This document shows positions 1 to 10,502 of a stretch of DNA of 64,000 nt, piece by piece. Position 1 is the stretch's first letter. Each line of letters opens with the position of its first letter. Origin of the DNA: Dipteris shenzhenensis (taxonomy: Eukaryota; Polypodiophyta; Polypodiopsida; Gleicheniales); NCBI GenBank assembly GCA_047967505.1, contig CM106538.1; one strand, given 5' to 3'. The notes below the pieces were generated by a model. That model was given only the letters and a program-made list of their open reading frames with translations. It was not told the DNA's origin and made no database searches. A program made the translations under genes and the position numbers.

Positions 1-297
1 AAAGCATTTCTTGCAGTGTGCAAATTCTAGACAATTCAACACCTACATAGAAACACGCAGAGTGAAGGCAGTCAAAGGTCTTTGTGAATCACAAGTGGAT
101 TGATAGTGTTTGAGACCTTATGGAGATTTATAACAATGAACCAGAGACACTGTAATATTTTCCAATAAATTTAGTACAAAGTCTGAGTTGACTATCTTTT
201 GTTGTAGGACTTTGTGTCCTTTGTAACATTTGACAATACAATATAATTGAGTTTACTCTTTTACTTCTTTTACATTGAGCTGCTCTCCTTCGATCTA

Positions 298-442
298 TTT
301 ACCCTCAGAATCTAGTAGAAGTGGCTCTCTAAACCTTATCAAATGATGCTTTCCATAACCATCTAAATGTCTAGGATTTTTAATTCCAAGTGCTAAAGCA
401 TAACCAATGTATGTCAAAAAGTACCCTGCCCTTAAGCACTGT
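298..442 (-). pseudogene. 3' terminal exon fragment of an unidentified gene, cut by a chromovirus
   Basis: The minus strand carries a short open frame ending at a TAG (295-297) that encodes segments such as CLRAGYFLTYIGYALALGI and NPRHLDGYGKHHLIRFREP. The frame runs straight into the chromovirus LTR at 443. If the element and one copy of the ACTGT target duplication are removed, the same frame continues into the minus-strand frame at 9466-9718 without a shift. This is seen directly and is the main reason to call it one gene. I do not recognise the protein. The 294 bases beyond the stop would be its 3' untranslated region or flank; nothing else is recognisable there. A domain of an older element is the alternative. 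Confidence 0.5.
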
Positions 443-817
443 TGTAACGAGTCCTCAGACATAGAGGGCTTCTCTTTGATTACCTCCCAACCATAGATTC
501 CGTGAGCTCCAGCCATGCCTCTCGTGAACCCCTTCAGTTCCTTTTCTCATCCACTTTCCATGTGGAGCTCTCCTTCCAGAATCCTCCCCCTTGCTCAACA
601 CTTGCCAGTTGGCCTCTAGCTTTGGTGCCACATGTCCCACAAGGGACTCCTCTCTTTATAGCCCTCTCTAGGACTCCTTATGCACCACCTCATAAATGCC
701 TAGACTTAGGCGTGACCCTAGATCCAAGCCCTTTAGGCCCTATTAATGCAAGTGCTGCCAAGCCCTCTAGCTTTCTGCCTTATACCGTGGTCACACGGTA
801 TTATAGTTGACGTAACA
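443..817 (-). repeat. 3' LTR of the chromovirus
   Basis: This 375-bp repeat is near-identical to 9110-9465. On the minus strand it starts TGTTACGTC just after a polypurine tract and ends at TTACA. It carries about 20 bp (near 591-610) absent from the other LTR. Confidence 0.95.
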
Positions 818-835
818 TTCCCTTCCCCTTAAGAA
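818..835 (-). other. Polypurine tract of the chromovirus
   Basis: On the minus strand the run CTTAAGGGGAAGGGAA directly abuts the 3' LTR start. The stop codon of the chromodomain frame (829-831) lies inside this tract, so coding and plus-strand priming signals overlap. Confidence 0.85.
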
Positions 836-1278
836 ATGTTTACGTCGTCAAAAATAAAATTGGGAAACCTCCTCTGAAGACTGCTTACCCTTTCCCATGT
901 TGAACTCTCTTCAGATCTATCTTTCCACTTAACCAGACATTCTTTCCATATAGTATGTCGTGTTCTTTTTTCTTGTGTATCTAAAATTATTTCTGGTTCA
1001 TGTGGTAAAGATGCAGGTTCAATGAGTTCAACTAGGACTTCATTTCCAATGAGATTATCATCATCTCCTAATTTTCTTTTTAGTCTACTAACATGAAAAA
1101 CTGGATGTACTCTACATCCCTCAGGTAAGGCTAATTTGTAAGCAATTTCTCCGATCCTCTTAAGTATTGTGAATGGTCCACAATACCTAGGAGACAACTT
1201 TGGACATTTACCTGTCTTTAGAGATTCTGAAGATTTAGGTACCTTAAGGTAGACTTTCTCATTTACTTCAAACTCCAA
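829..1278 (-). pseudogene. Chromovirus integrase C-terminus with chromodomain
   Basis: The frame encodes the end of a Ty3/gypsy integrase (YCGPFTILKRIGEIAYKLAL, HPVFHVSRLK) followed by a chromodomain-like module (ECLVKWKDRSEESSTWE). Chromodomains of this type are known to steer integration towards marked chromatin. The aromatic and acidic positions of the VKW..xxxxxSTWE core are visible. It is 149 codons long here, but is separated from the integrase core by a stop or frameshift between 1278 and 1306. It is the last coding segment before the polypurine tract. Confidence 0.85.
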
Positions 1279-1305
1279 CTTTCTACAGTGGGGTTTTGCA
1301 TAACT

Positions 1306-2013
1306 TCATGCTCTATCTTGAGCTCTTCTTATGCTATCTTTAGCTAACTTAAGCATTTGATTCATATCTTCAAGAAAGTCTTTGGCCGCTTGAACCTTCT
1401 CTTTCTCGAGTCCCACTATCATTGGGGCTCTTAGTTGAAATCCATACATCATCATGTATGGAATAGAACTTGTAGCTAAATGTTTGGCACTATTATATGC
1501 AAATTCTACTATGGGCAGATACTGTTCCCAATTAGTTTGCCATTTACTTACATATGCTCGAAGCATATCCTCAATGATCTGATTGACCCTTTCAGTTTGA
1601 CTATCACTCTGTGGATGATCCGCGATTCTCATATTCAATGAAGTTTCCAACCTCTTAAACACAGCTCTCCAAAAATGGCTGTTAAATTTGCTATTCCGGT
1701 CACTAACAATACCGGCTGTTGGTAGCCCATACAGTCTATAGATATGCTCCACAAATAGCCTAGCTAATTATGGAGTTTTAACATCTTCACTAATAGTAGA
1801 AATAAAATGAGCCATCTTGGTCAACCGATCCACAATTACCCACACAGAGTTGTGCCCCCTCTGTGTCCTAGGTAGTCCCACAATGAAATCCATGGAGATG
1901 CTTTCCCATTTGCTAGATGGAATCTCCAATGGGTGTAGGAGACCTCCTACCTTAAGGCATTCAGCCTTGTTGACTTGGCATTTTTGGCACTTCAATACAT
2001 AATCTTGGATGTC
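1306..2013 (-). pseudogene. Chromovirus integrase core, downstream half
   Basis: Two adjacent minus-strand frames encode the second half of the zinc-binding region (MKCQKCQVNKAECLK, giving the CxxC pair) and the catalytic core (SMDFIVGLPRTQRG, then VSDRNSKFNSHFW, and HPQSDSQTERVNQ with the catalytic glutamate region). These are the D, D and E blocks of a gypsy integrase that joins retroelement cDNA to host DNA. A stop near 1755-1767 splits the core. The other half of the zinc-binding domain lies beyond the nested element, at 4511-4890. Confidence 0.88.
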
Positions 2014-2018
2014 CTTAC

Positions 2019-2364
2019 TGTTGAGAGTTGTGGTGCCATGAGCACATAGATTAAAGGCTAAGGTATGGTATAGGAAAGAATTAAAGTAGCCACCCCAGGA
2101 TGTGGACTACATGATGTGGAGATGTGGATTGAGGATATCCGCAAGGAGAGATGTGGATCAAAGGATCCCACAGATGTCGACTATTCAAAGGGCACTCTCT
2201 ATATAAGAGGCCCATCATGTATTATTGATATAGCACATTGGAATAGATTGAGTGTTTCATACTTCCTGTCTCTCTCTCCATGGCATACCGTATTTGGTTT
2301 GATCCTCCGTGATCTTTATGCTCATTAAGTGATAGATTAGGCTAGTACGATTCGCACTTTAACA
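2019..2364 (+). repeat. 5' LTR of the nested element
   Basis: Starts TGTTGAGAG and ends TTTAACA. It contains a TATA-like CTCTATATAAGAGG near 2197-2210. The 22-bp stretch around 2241-2263 is missing from the 3' LTR, where it was lost between two CAT repeats. Confidence 0.95.
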
Positions 2365-2376
2365 TGGTATCAGAGC
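2365..2376 (+). other. Primer-binding site of the nested element
   Basis: TGGTATCAGAGC follows the 5' LTR with no spacer and matches the known complement of the plant initiator methionine tRNA 3' end. Confidence 0.92.
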
Positions 2377-4183
2377 TAGTTTAGCTAAGCCTAGATTTGT
2401 TTAGGAAGTTTTCTATATTGTAGAGAGAGAATAGAGTCCATCCATTTCTGAGCATTTGAGAAAGAAATTTCATTCATTTCTTCCATATATTTTAGTTAGT
2501 GTGAGAGAAAACTTAGAGAAGTTCTTTACCAATTGAGAAAGGTCTTCTTGAACACTGTACATGTAGGTTGAAAGGGTGCTTCAACAGCCTTCTGCATTCC
2601 TATTCTAATTACAATAGAAGGTCGCAGAGCCAGAACTCAAGGAGGCAACATGTGAGAATCATGAAATTGGAGGACGTTGAAGATCAAGGGCCTTCAATTT
2701 CCATGGATCTCTCCTTTTTCTGTTGGCTATCTCCTTTTGCTCTGTTAGCTAAGTTAAGGGATGCATACATCAATCTTCTCCTAGCTGCTTCTTTGAAACT
2801 CAGCTCCATAGACGCTCCAGTGATGGGCTCAACCTTTGGAGCAATTCAACAGGCATCGACCTAGGACATTGGCCAAGCCTGAGTCCCATACAGCCTGGCT
2901 TTGTGCTCAACGATAGCACCTTCTTTACCACCCACAGCTAATGATCTACAAATGCAACGCCATGCTCCATCTCTGTGTGGCGGCACCTACAACAACAGTC
3001 AACCAGAAGTGCAAACGGGCCAAACCTCACACTACGTTTACGAGCCAAGGCTCCTCCTCAACAACGATTGCTTATAGATGCTCACAACGCTCTAACAGAC
3101 AAAGACTGGGTGGTCCGTGCTTGCGCCTCTCCAACAAGGTTCCAAAGCCATCTGCAACCTGACCTTCTCCTACTGTCTACATCCACAAGCTGTAACTCCT
3201 GTAACCAGCTCAATGCCCTGAAACCTCTATTGCGCCTCCCTCAACGAAACTACTGGTGGAACCATCACCTTGGCCGCTGAAACTCCAATTGGATAGCTTG
3301 CCCATTTTGCATGCATAGCAGCGCCCAAAACTCCAACAATGCGGCTCAAATGATCGAAGACCTACGTGCAGTCTTGAAAAGCTTGAACATCGACCACGAC
3401 CTGCTGCAAGTTGACACATGGAAGGATTGAGATTTACCATAGTTGATTATCTTAAACCTTAGTTAAGATTATGGTTCGGAACATAAGGTTGGATTAGTCA
3501 ACTACACTTGGGTTAGTCTACGAAGTGACACGTGGTAAGCTAGCACATAGTGCCACCCAAGCACAGTCCTGCAAGTTGCATGAGAATAGCCTTTGCCACA
3601 TCAGCGATTGCCCCTCTTCTTCACAAAAACTTTAACAAGCCATAACTTCTAATCCAATAAGAATTTGCACACGCTCCAAAAAGGAAAAGTGATCGTCTTT
3701 TCTAGCTCTACGCACTTGTCAAGTCAGAATCAGTGTTAGCAATTAGACACTACCAATATTGAAAGAAATCAATTGGTAGGACCTTTGCAACAAATAACCA
3801 TGAATGCACACATCGCTGTCATAAGCATGCCAAAAACACAAGTGCATGAGATGACCATAGCACAGAACATGGTATCCACACATAAAGCATTAAGGCACAT
3901 GGTAGAACAAAGCATCATGCATCAAGCTACGTTAAGCAAAGAAGACAACGGCATCGACAACATGTATTGAGAAGCAAAAACCTTGCCATCTTTAGCCCAC
4001 ACACATGGAAATCAAAGTTGACCACTTGAGAGTAGCTATGAAAGCACCCAGGGGAGGTATTGACATGTAAAAACCACACTTGACCACCTTAAGTAGCAAT
4101 GCATGCACTAAGGGGAGGTGATGGAATGTAACTCACATCTGACCACCTTGCAGTAGCCAAAGGTTCATGGCACCAAGGGGAGG
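2377..4183 (+). other. Internal region of the nested element, no recognisable coding
   Basis: This stretch holds only short frames; none resembles gag or pol. Near 4050-4183 the phrases GGGGAGGT and CCACTTGA/GACCACCTT recur as diverged repeats leading up to the polypurine tract (AAGGGGAGG, 4175-4183). I see no other structure. Confidence 0.7.
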
Positions 4184-4505
4184 TGTTGAGAGTTGTGGTG
4201 CCATGAGTACATAGATTAAAGGCTAAGGTATGGTATAGGAAAGAATTAAAGTAGCCACGCTAGGATGTGGACTACATGATGTGGAGATGTGGATTGAGGA
4301 TATCCACAAGGAGAGATGTGGATCAGAGGATCCCACAGATGTTGACTATTCAAAGGGCACTCTCTATATAAGAGGCCCATCATGTATTATTGATATAGCA
4401 CATACTTCCTGTCTCTCTCTCCATGGCATACCGTATTTGGTTTGATCCTCCGTGATCTTTATGCTCATTAAGTGAGATTAGGCTAGTACGATCCGCACTT
4501 TGACA
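4184..4505 (+). repeat. 3' LTR of the nested element
   Basis: This 322-bp copy of 2019-2364 starts TGTTGAGAG after a polypurine tract and ends TTTGACA. It is followed by the CTTAC duplication. Confidence 0.95.
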
Positions 4506-4510
4506 CTTAC

Positions 4511-4890
4511 CTATTTCAGGCCAAAAGAATTGTCTTTTCAGAAGCACATATGTCTTCTGAATTCCCGGGTGTCCGGTACTTGGACTATCATGACATTCAA
4601 AAAGGATTTGGCACCTAATTTCATTATCTTCTGGGACACATACTCTACCCTTGTAGAGCAGGTAGCCATCTTCTATAGTATACTTTTTCCACTTGAGTCC
4701 TTTATCACCAACCTGTGGTGTGTTCCCATTTCCATGTGACTCCTCAGTGAAAGCCTCTTGATTTGTTGGATCCCTATTTTTAATTACTTTCCATATTTCA
4801 GAGAAGTGAGAATCAAACTCACATTTCCCCTTTAAGGACTCTAGGAAATCATTTTGAAATTGAGTAAAACTCAATTCATTAAGAATTGGC
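4511..4890 (-). pseudogene. Chromovirus integrase zinc-binding domain, upstream half
   Basis: The minus-strand frame encodes ECHDSPSTGHPGIQKTYVLL and FFWPEI, the histidine pair and following helix of a gypsy integrase HHCC domain. It is cut at the CTTAC duplication by the nested element. The matching CxxC half is at about 1960-2013. Beyond the cut the frame enters the nested LTR and is meaningless. Confidence 0.85.
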
Positions 4891-5289
4891 ATTCGGCTAA
4901 GAGAGTATGCTACCACATTGAACTTCCCTTTCCTATATGTCAATTGTATATCAAACTCTTGCATTAACTCAATCCATCTAGCTTTTCTACCTTTAAACTC
5001 TGGCTATTTACAAATCCACTTAATGCTCTCCTAATCAAAGATGATCTCAAATTTTGCACCATATAAATAGGACCTCCACTTTTTTAAAGCATAGACTATA
5101 GCATATAGTTCCTTCTCATATGCCGAGTAATTCCGTTGGGCACGATCTAACTTTTTGTTTTCAAAAGCCACTGGTCGACCTTTTGTATAAGTACCGCCCC
5201 AATAGCAAAATCACTAGCATCTGTCTCAACCACGAATGGTTCATTGGGATCCACTACTTTTAAGACAGGAGTTGCCGCTATAGCTACCT
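4891..5289 (-). pseudogene. Chromovirus RNase H
   Basis: Reading the minus strand across stops and one frameshift gives VETDASDFAIGAVL, then YEKELYAIVYALKKWRSYL, then QEFDIQLTYRKGKFN and a YSLSRM end. These are the Asp and Glu blocks of a gypsy RNase H, which removes RNA from the RNA/DNA hybrid during reverse transcription. The domain is broken by a frameshift near 5190 and by stops near 4985-5040. Confidence 0.85.
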
Positions 5290-6395
5290 TTAATTTCTCT
5301 TTTGAGGTTCATCCCATATTAAGGTGCTTCCCTTTCCCTTAAGCTGGTCCATCATCTGAACAGCAATCTTAGCGTAATCTTGGATGAATCTCCTATAGAA
5401 TCTTGACAAACCTAAGAATATCTGTAATTGTTCTAAATTTGTAAGATGTGGCCATTCCAATATGGCCCTTACTTTGTCAGGGTCCACATGAACCCCTTCT
5501 TGGGATATTATATGTCCCAAGTATTTCACTTCTTTTGCAAAGAATTCACATTTGGATTCTTTAGCAAAGAGTGAATTATCTCTAAGCACTTGGAACACTT
5601 TTCGCAAATGTTCCAAATGCTTTTTCCTGGTTTTACTATAAATAAGGATATCATCTAAAAATACTACATCAAATTTTCCTAGATATGGCCTTAAGACACT
5701 GTTCATAAGTGTCATGAAAGTTGCTGGAGCATTTGTTAATCCAAATGGCATTACTTTAAATTGATAATGCCCATACCTCTAGTAGGAAATGATGTCTTAG
5801 GGACATCCTCTTCCCTAATTCGTACTTGGTGATATCCTGATCTTAAATCAATTTTAGTAAAGTATTTTGCCTCTTGCAAGTGATCAAAGAGCTCATCAAT
5901 GCGAGGCATAGGATACTTATTTTTTATGGTGATTTTATTTAGTGCTCGGTAATCTATGCATAAATGCATAGTACCATCCTTTTTCTTTACTAGTAAAACT
6001 GGTGCAGACCAAGGTGAGCTACTTGTTTGGATTTGGCCCTTCCTAAGATATTCCATTAACTGTCTTTTGATCTCATGTTCCTCCATTTGACTAAGCCTAT
6101 ATGGGGGTTTACAAATAGGTGTAGATCTAGGAATTAAATCTATTTTATGATCTACTTCTCTCTTAGGAGATAAACCATCAGGTAAATCAGACGGAAAAAC
6201 ATCTTTAAATTCAAATATCAAATCATTGAAAGAAGATTTATACTTTTTAACATTATCAAAAACAACATTACTTCTTTCCGATGCAGAAGACATAAAATCA
6301 CCAATAAAAGTAAGTTCACAAAGATATACCTCGCATTCTCCTTGGTGTAGTAGTCGTTCCAATTCCATCGAACAAATAAGAGGAGAGCTAGGCAC
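5290..6395 (-). pseudogene. Chromovirus reverse transcriptase
   Basis: Two overlapping minus-strand frames make up a gypsy RT. The upstream one carries the fingers ([34 protein letters not shown]) and the first catalytic Asp block ([15 protein letters not shown]). The downstream one has MPFGLTNAPATF and the active site VVFLDDILIYS (FLDD in place of YVDD, which is usual in the family). A 1-nt shift near 5775-5785 separates them: the second frame resumes at [13 protein letters not shown]. It would copy element RNA into DNA in the particle; it is inactive as it stands. Confidence 0.92.
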
Positions 6396-6435
6396 GTCAT
6401 GTTCTCCTTGAATATGGAAGACTCTACCCTATTTT

Positions 6436-6819
6436 TCAAACATAATGGAGTTCAAGATGCATGATTTGGAAATCCAAGGCATCCTGGTAGTCTTGAATAT
6501 CCACCTCTACACCATAGATCATGGTGTCCCAAACTTTTTTATCACTACCCTTTGCCAAAGAGACCACATATTTATGGGCATTGGGACTCTTAGGCAATTT
6601 TAATTTCTTAACTAACGAGTAGTTTAAGAAATTATGTGTTGCACTATCATCGACCATCACTCTTACTCTTTGCTCCTTAAATTTTCCATGCATCCTCATT
6701 AAATCATGAGGACCAAAGGTGGGCTGCCACATTGCCGATGATAGACAGCACATGTGGGTGCTATCCTCATGATAGACCCCTACCTCAGTGTACTTTTTAG
6801 TACCATTAAGCGGCAACAC
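6436..6819 (-). pseudogene. Chromovirus aspartic protease with altered catalytic motif
   Basis: The frame encodes a retropepsin-like domain: MVDDSATHNFLNYSLVKKL followed by a beta-rich stretch (KYVVSLAKGSDKK). Related elements have D-S-G-A-T-H-N-F at this site; here the triplet reads D-D-S. The change would be expected to abolish cleavage of the polyprotein. A stop separates it from RT (6396-6436). Confidence 0.8.
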
Positions 6820-7987
6820 TTACACAGCATGCACTTGTCTTTGTGGAGGTCTATTTGGGGCTTTAGCTCCCACTGGTTTATTTTTAGGGCAGTTCCAAGT
6901 AGCATGGTCTTTGCCGAAACATTTGAAGCAAAGATTTTCTTGCCTGGCCCTTTCATAATCCTCTCTCTTTAAGAGAGGATGATTTTGTGTTTGAGGTTTC
7001 TTAGGTGGTACCTGAAAAACCTCCTTCTTAAAGTGCCCATTCCTTTTCAAATTAGAAAATTTATTGAACCAAATTTGGAACAAAACCTATTTGCTATGAA
7101 GTTCTAACTTTGAATTTCCCCGTCATATCATCGTATATTTGGGCATACTTAATGGCTTCCTCAAAGGTTTTTGGAGAATTTCTTTTCACTTCAACCTTAT
7201 AAGTGTCTTTGAGACCTCTCACAAAACCCCTTATCTTTTGGAATTCATCAATTCCCTTCAGCTTAAGGACTACCTCCCTATAGTTTGCTATGTACCGGAC
7301 TAAAGTGTTTTTACCCATAGTGCAATTGTCCCAAGCCTCCCACGCCCTTTCTAATTCATTTTCTGGTAAAAACTCTTTTAGGAAGGCTTGTTCAAACTCA
7401 GTCCAACACCTAGGAATTCTATCACTCTCTCTGAGGCTCATCCACCATTTATAGGCTTTATTTCCAAGGGAAAGACTTGCTTCCATGACTTGATTTTCAG
7501 GAGGTGTATTCCTGAGTCAGTGGAAGTCTTGCCATTTTTGCAAGAACGTATTAATCGCATCTTTATTACGCTCCTTTTCTTCCCCACTGAAAATTGGCGG
7601 TTTTAAGTCCTTAAGAATGTTCGAGGTTTCTCTAAGTCGAGAGGTAGCCCTCTCAACATTATTAGAAGGAATCGGTGATTTTTTAGTAATAGATACCGAT
7701 TGAGAATCGGCTATCTTAGTTATAGCTTCAGCTAGGGTTTTTAATGTTTCACTGATAACCCCTAACTATGTTTTTATATTTTGCATCCGAGTTTCAAGTT
7801 TAGTGAATTCCGCATACGGAATTTCATTATCAGCGTAATCAATATCCTCCATTTCCACATTATCCTCTTGCGTTTCAGTTTGTACCTCCTCATGTGTTTC
7901 CTCTTCAACTATTGCTTTTCCCTTTCTAGCCCTTTCCTCAGCCTCCCTAATCATACCATCCCTTTCTAGAGTGGTCATTATAGACAT
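6820..7987 (-). pseudogene. Chromovirus gag with zinc knuckle
   Basis: Gag begins near an ATG at 7985-7987 (MSIMTTLERDGMIREAEERA), has an acidic N-terminal part, then a capsid-like segment (KWWMSLRESDRIPRCWTEFE, FRGLKDTYKVEV-like), and ends with the nucleocapsid knuckle CFKCFGKDHATWNC (CX2CX4HX4C, all ligands present). Gag packages element RNA in cytoplasmic particles. Breaks lie at about 7084-7093, 7487-7520 and 7765. Gag and pol appear to have been one frame in the ancestor. Confidence 0.85.
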
Positions 7988-9095
7988 ATATTTTCCAAAA
8001 ATTATAAAGCAAAGCGCTTTATATTAGAGAGAAAAATGTGATGCCCACTTCCCTGGTATTTGTTTAAGGCATTAGATTCATCTTGAAAGTCATCTCACTT
8101 TCTTTGATTGTTGATCTCGCCTTTGCTTTCCTTGAACTCGATCCCCAAAATCTTCTTTTAACTCCGGCCCCTTCTGCTTTCTTCAATCTCAAAGTCCTCG
8201 CTTTGATCTTCTTCTTTAAATTCAGTGAGGCTAAGAAGATTGGAGAAAAAAAATGATATGGGCCTTGGGATTTTCTTTAGAGATATACACGATGAGAGGG
8301 GTTAAAAAGAAGAAAAGTGAGGTGGCTTTTCTTCAAAGGTTGTTGAACCTTTGAATGACGTGGCTGTTTTTTTTTTCAAATCTTAGGCAATAAGAAGCAG
8401 GGACGACGAAATAGAAATCGGTGAAGGAATGTCGCGTGCAACTTTCTTCTTGTTTTGCTCTCCTTAGTATGCAAACAGATGAATAGCTTCCACTGCGCAC
8501 TTCCTTCCCTTGACTCTGACTAGTCGATTGTTTTCTGACTCCTCTGAGGCTCTGAGAGTTTGAGACTCTAATGTATTGGCACGCTGCAGCATAGCAAGGC
8601 AGCCAAGATTGACATAGTGACACTCGTGACGGATTCTTCACAACAGTACAAATGATGGATCACGGCTCCTTTCCAGCACATATAAATTCCATCGGTCATA
8701 GAACTCCAGCTTAGTCAATTCGCGGGTTTGCTACAATGCCAATTCTAGTTCGTAGAAGTTGGCAGAACTTATATAAGCAAATCTCTAGACTCTCCACCGT
8801 ATACAGGTATACTGGGCTGTGTAGATCGATAAAACAACAGCTTGTTTTATATGGGTTGCCTTGCCTTGGGGCTCAGACTCTGATTCCAACCAAAAAACGG
8901 GAACTCCAATCACCGACAATGACAAACTACCTTTCATATATATCTTTCAAGCCTTTTCTCAAATATGAATGGTCCATCACGGCCACACACGATTAAAGTT
9001 AGTAGCTTCAGTCAATCGTCGATGAAGCACCTTCCTCCTCTTGTCGTTGTTGCACATGAAAACCTCTTAAAAGCACTCCTCAATCCATTCGATTT
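7988..9095 (-). other. Chromovirus 5' leader, non-coding
   Basis: About 1.1 kb lies between the primer site and gag. It has short frames on both strands without recognisable domains and T-rich runs near 8360-8380. I see no nested element here. Confidence 0.6.
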
Positions 9096-9108
9096 GGCTC
9101 TGATACCA
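9096..9108 (-). other. Primer-binding site of the chromovirus
   Basis: On the minus strand TGGTATCAGAGCC follows the 5' LTR after one spacer base (9109). It matches the known complement of initiator Met tRNA. Confidence 0.92.
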
Positions 9109-9109
9109 A

Positions 9110-9465
9110 TGTAATGGGTCCTCAGACATAAAGGGCTTCTCTTTGATTACCACCCAACCACGGATTCTATGAGCTCCACCCATGCCTCTCGTGAACCCCT
9201 TCAGTTCCTTTTCTCATCCACTTTTTATGTGGAGCTCTCCTTCCAGCACTTGCCACTTGGCCTTTAGCTTTGGTGCCACATGTCCCACAAGGGACTCCTC
9301 TCTTTGTAGCCCTCTCTAGGACTCCTTATGCACCACCTCATAAATGCCTAGACCTAGGCGTTACCCTAGATCCAAGCCCTTTAGGCTGTGTTAATGCAAG
9401 TGCTGCCAAGCCCTCTAGCTTCCCACCTTATACTATGGTCACACTGTATTATAGTTGATGTAACA
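9110..9465 (-). repeat. 5' LTR of the chromovirus
   Basis: This 356-bp partner of 443-817 is followed on the plus strand by the ACTGT duplication (9466-9470). Confidence 0.95.
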
Positions 9466-10299
9466 ACTGTTTGCTCGAGCAATACCCCAAAATGCCTAAA
9501 GCAAATAGCTTCTCAATTAATATAACCTTTTCCTTCGGCCAATTTACTTGGTACCCACCAAGAAACTTTGACAATCATTTGAAAAAGTAGACGAACACCT
9601 CTTCATTGTTGCTTGACTGTCTATGGTAAATCAAAATCTTGGCAGAGGACATCTTGTTCATATAGTGTGCAAGGGAAGACAATTCTCCAAGTCCCCTTTC
9701 TCTCTCCCAATGGACCTTCTTAGAAAACTGTCATATTCAATATAGAGCTACAATATCAAAAAAGAAGTAATGAGAAATATGTACACAGGTCATGATAAAG
9801 AAGATCTAGCAGAGAAAATAGTGACATCGTACCTTCATATTCTCATCATCCTCCAAAATTTTATCAGTCCAAAGATCAGTGCTTCCAACATCCTTGTCTA
9901 TGCTACAGAGTTGAGCAATTAAGTCCAAGGTGTAATCTTCTATGAGTTCAAAGATGACAAGTATATCTGACAGTAGCTAATACTCTTGACCTTGAATAGT
10001 GGAGGGAAGGATAGGTATAGCTGGAGTACTTGTTTCAAATTCTAGTCCTTCAATAGAGATAGCTCTATTTACTGTTTTTGACTAACATCCAAGGCTGCAT
10101 CCTCCTTGCTCTCTTCCTCAAGATCAATGTCCTCCTCTTCTAGTTCCTGAGCCTCAAGATTAATATCCTCCTCTTCTAGTTCCTGAGCCTCAATATTAAT
10201 ATCCTCCGCTTCTAGTTCCCACGCCTCTTCTATATTTCTGTGTTTTTCTCCAATACCGGGTTTCTTGAAACAAATTTGAAACAAATTTGTTTGAAACAA
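9466..10299 (-). pseudogene. Upstream exons of the gene split by the chromovirus
   Basis: Reading leftwards on the minus strand, an acidic repeat region (AQELEEEDINLEAQELEEED, 10069-10299) is followed by a frame containing ILPSTIQGQEY, LLSDILVIFELIEDYTLDL and TDKILEDDENMK. That frame ends at a GT (9831-9832). An AG at 9719-9720 reopens the frame in phase as KVHWEREKGLGELSSLAHYM, giving an intron of about 114 nt. An alternative acceptor 30 nt upstream would need a frameshift. The last part (LIEKLFALGILGYCSSKQ) leads into 442-298 beyond the chromovirus. There are in-frame stops near 9560 and 9985, so it is probably a pseudogene. The protein family is not recognised. Confidence 0.45.
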
Positions 10300-10431
10300 A
10301 TTGAAACAAATTTAGAAGGAATTAGGAAAATTTAGGGAGTGTTTGTGAGATAGAAGGAAAAGGAATTAGAAAAAATAGGAAAATGGAAAATTTTAAAATT
10401 AAATGGATGCAAAAGAAAAAGGAGAATAGTA

Positions 10432-10432
<1 letters not shown>

Positions 10433-10499
<67 letters not shown>
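10433..10499. repeat. (GT)n(GA)n compound microsatellite
   Basis: About 24 bases of GT repeat are followed by about 42 bases of GA repeat. The 130 bp before it is A-rich with short GAAACAAATT repeats (10270-10310). Confidence 0.98.

Positions 10500-10502
<3 letters not shown>

Larger units (their letters stand above)
2019..4505 (+). mobile_element. Nested non-autonomous LTR retrotransposon (2.5 kb)
   Basis: Two LTRs (2019-2364 and 4184-4505) flank about 1.8 kb. The 5-bp duplication CTTAC is at 2014-2018 and 4506-4510. A primer site for initiator Met tRNA follows the 5' LTR at 2365-2376 and a polypurine tract (4175-4183) precedes the 3' LTR. No gag, protease, RT or integrase is readable inside, so it must have been moved by another element's proteins. 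The LTRs differ by about 2.5% in substitutions (hand count) plus 22-bp and 2-bp indels, so it is younger than its chromovirus host. Its size falls between TRIM and LARD classes. Confidence 0.95.
443..9465 (-). mobile_element. Full-length Ty3/gypsy chromovirus, decayed, with nested insertion
   Basis: The element has two LTRs (443-817 and 9110-9465), TG...CA ends, a 5-bp duplication ACTGT at 438-442 and 9466-9470, a primer site at 9096-9108 and a polypurine tract at 818-835. Domain order on the minus strand is gag, zinc knuckle, protease, reverse transcriptase, RNase H, integrase and a C-terminal chromodomain, which defines a chromovirus. Without the 2.49-kb nested element it would be about 6.5 kb. 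The LTRs differ by roughly 7-8% by hand count plus a 19-20 bp indel. Several frameshifts and stops make it non-autonomous now. It interrupts the exon-like frame described at 298-442. Confidence 0.95.
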
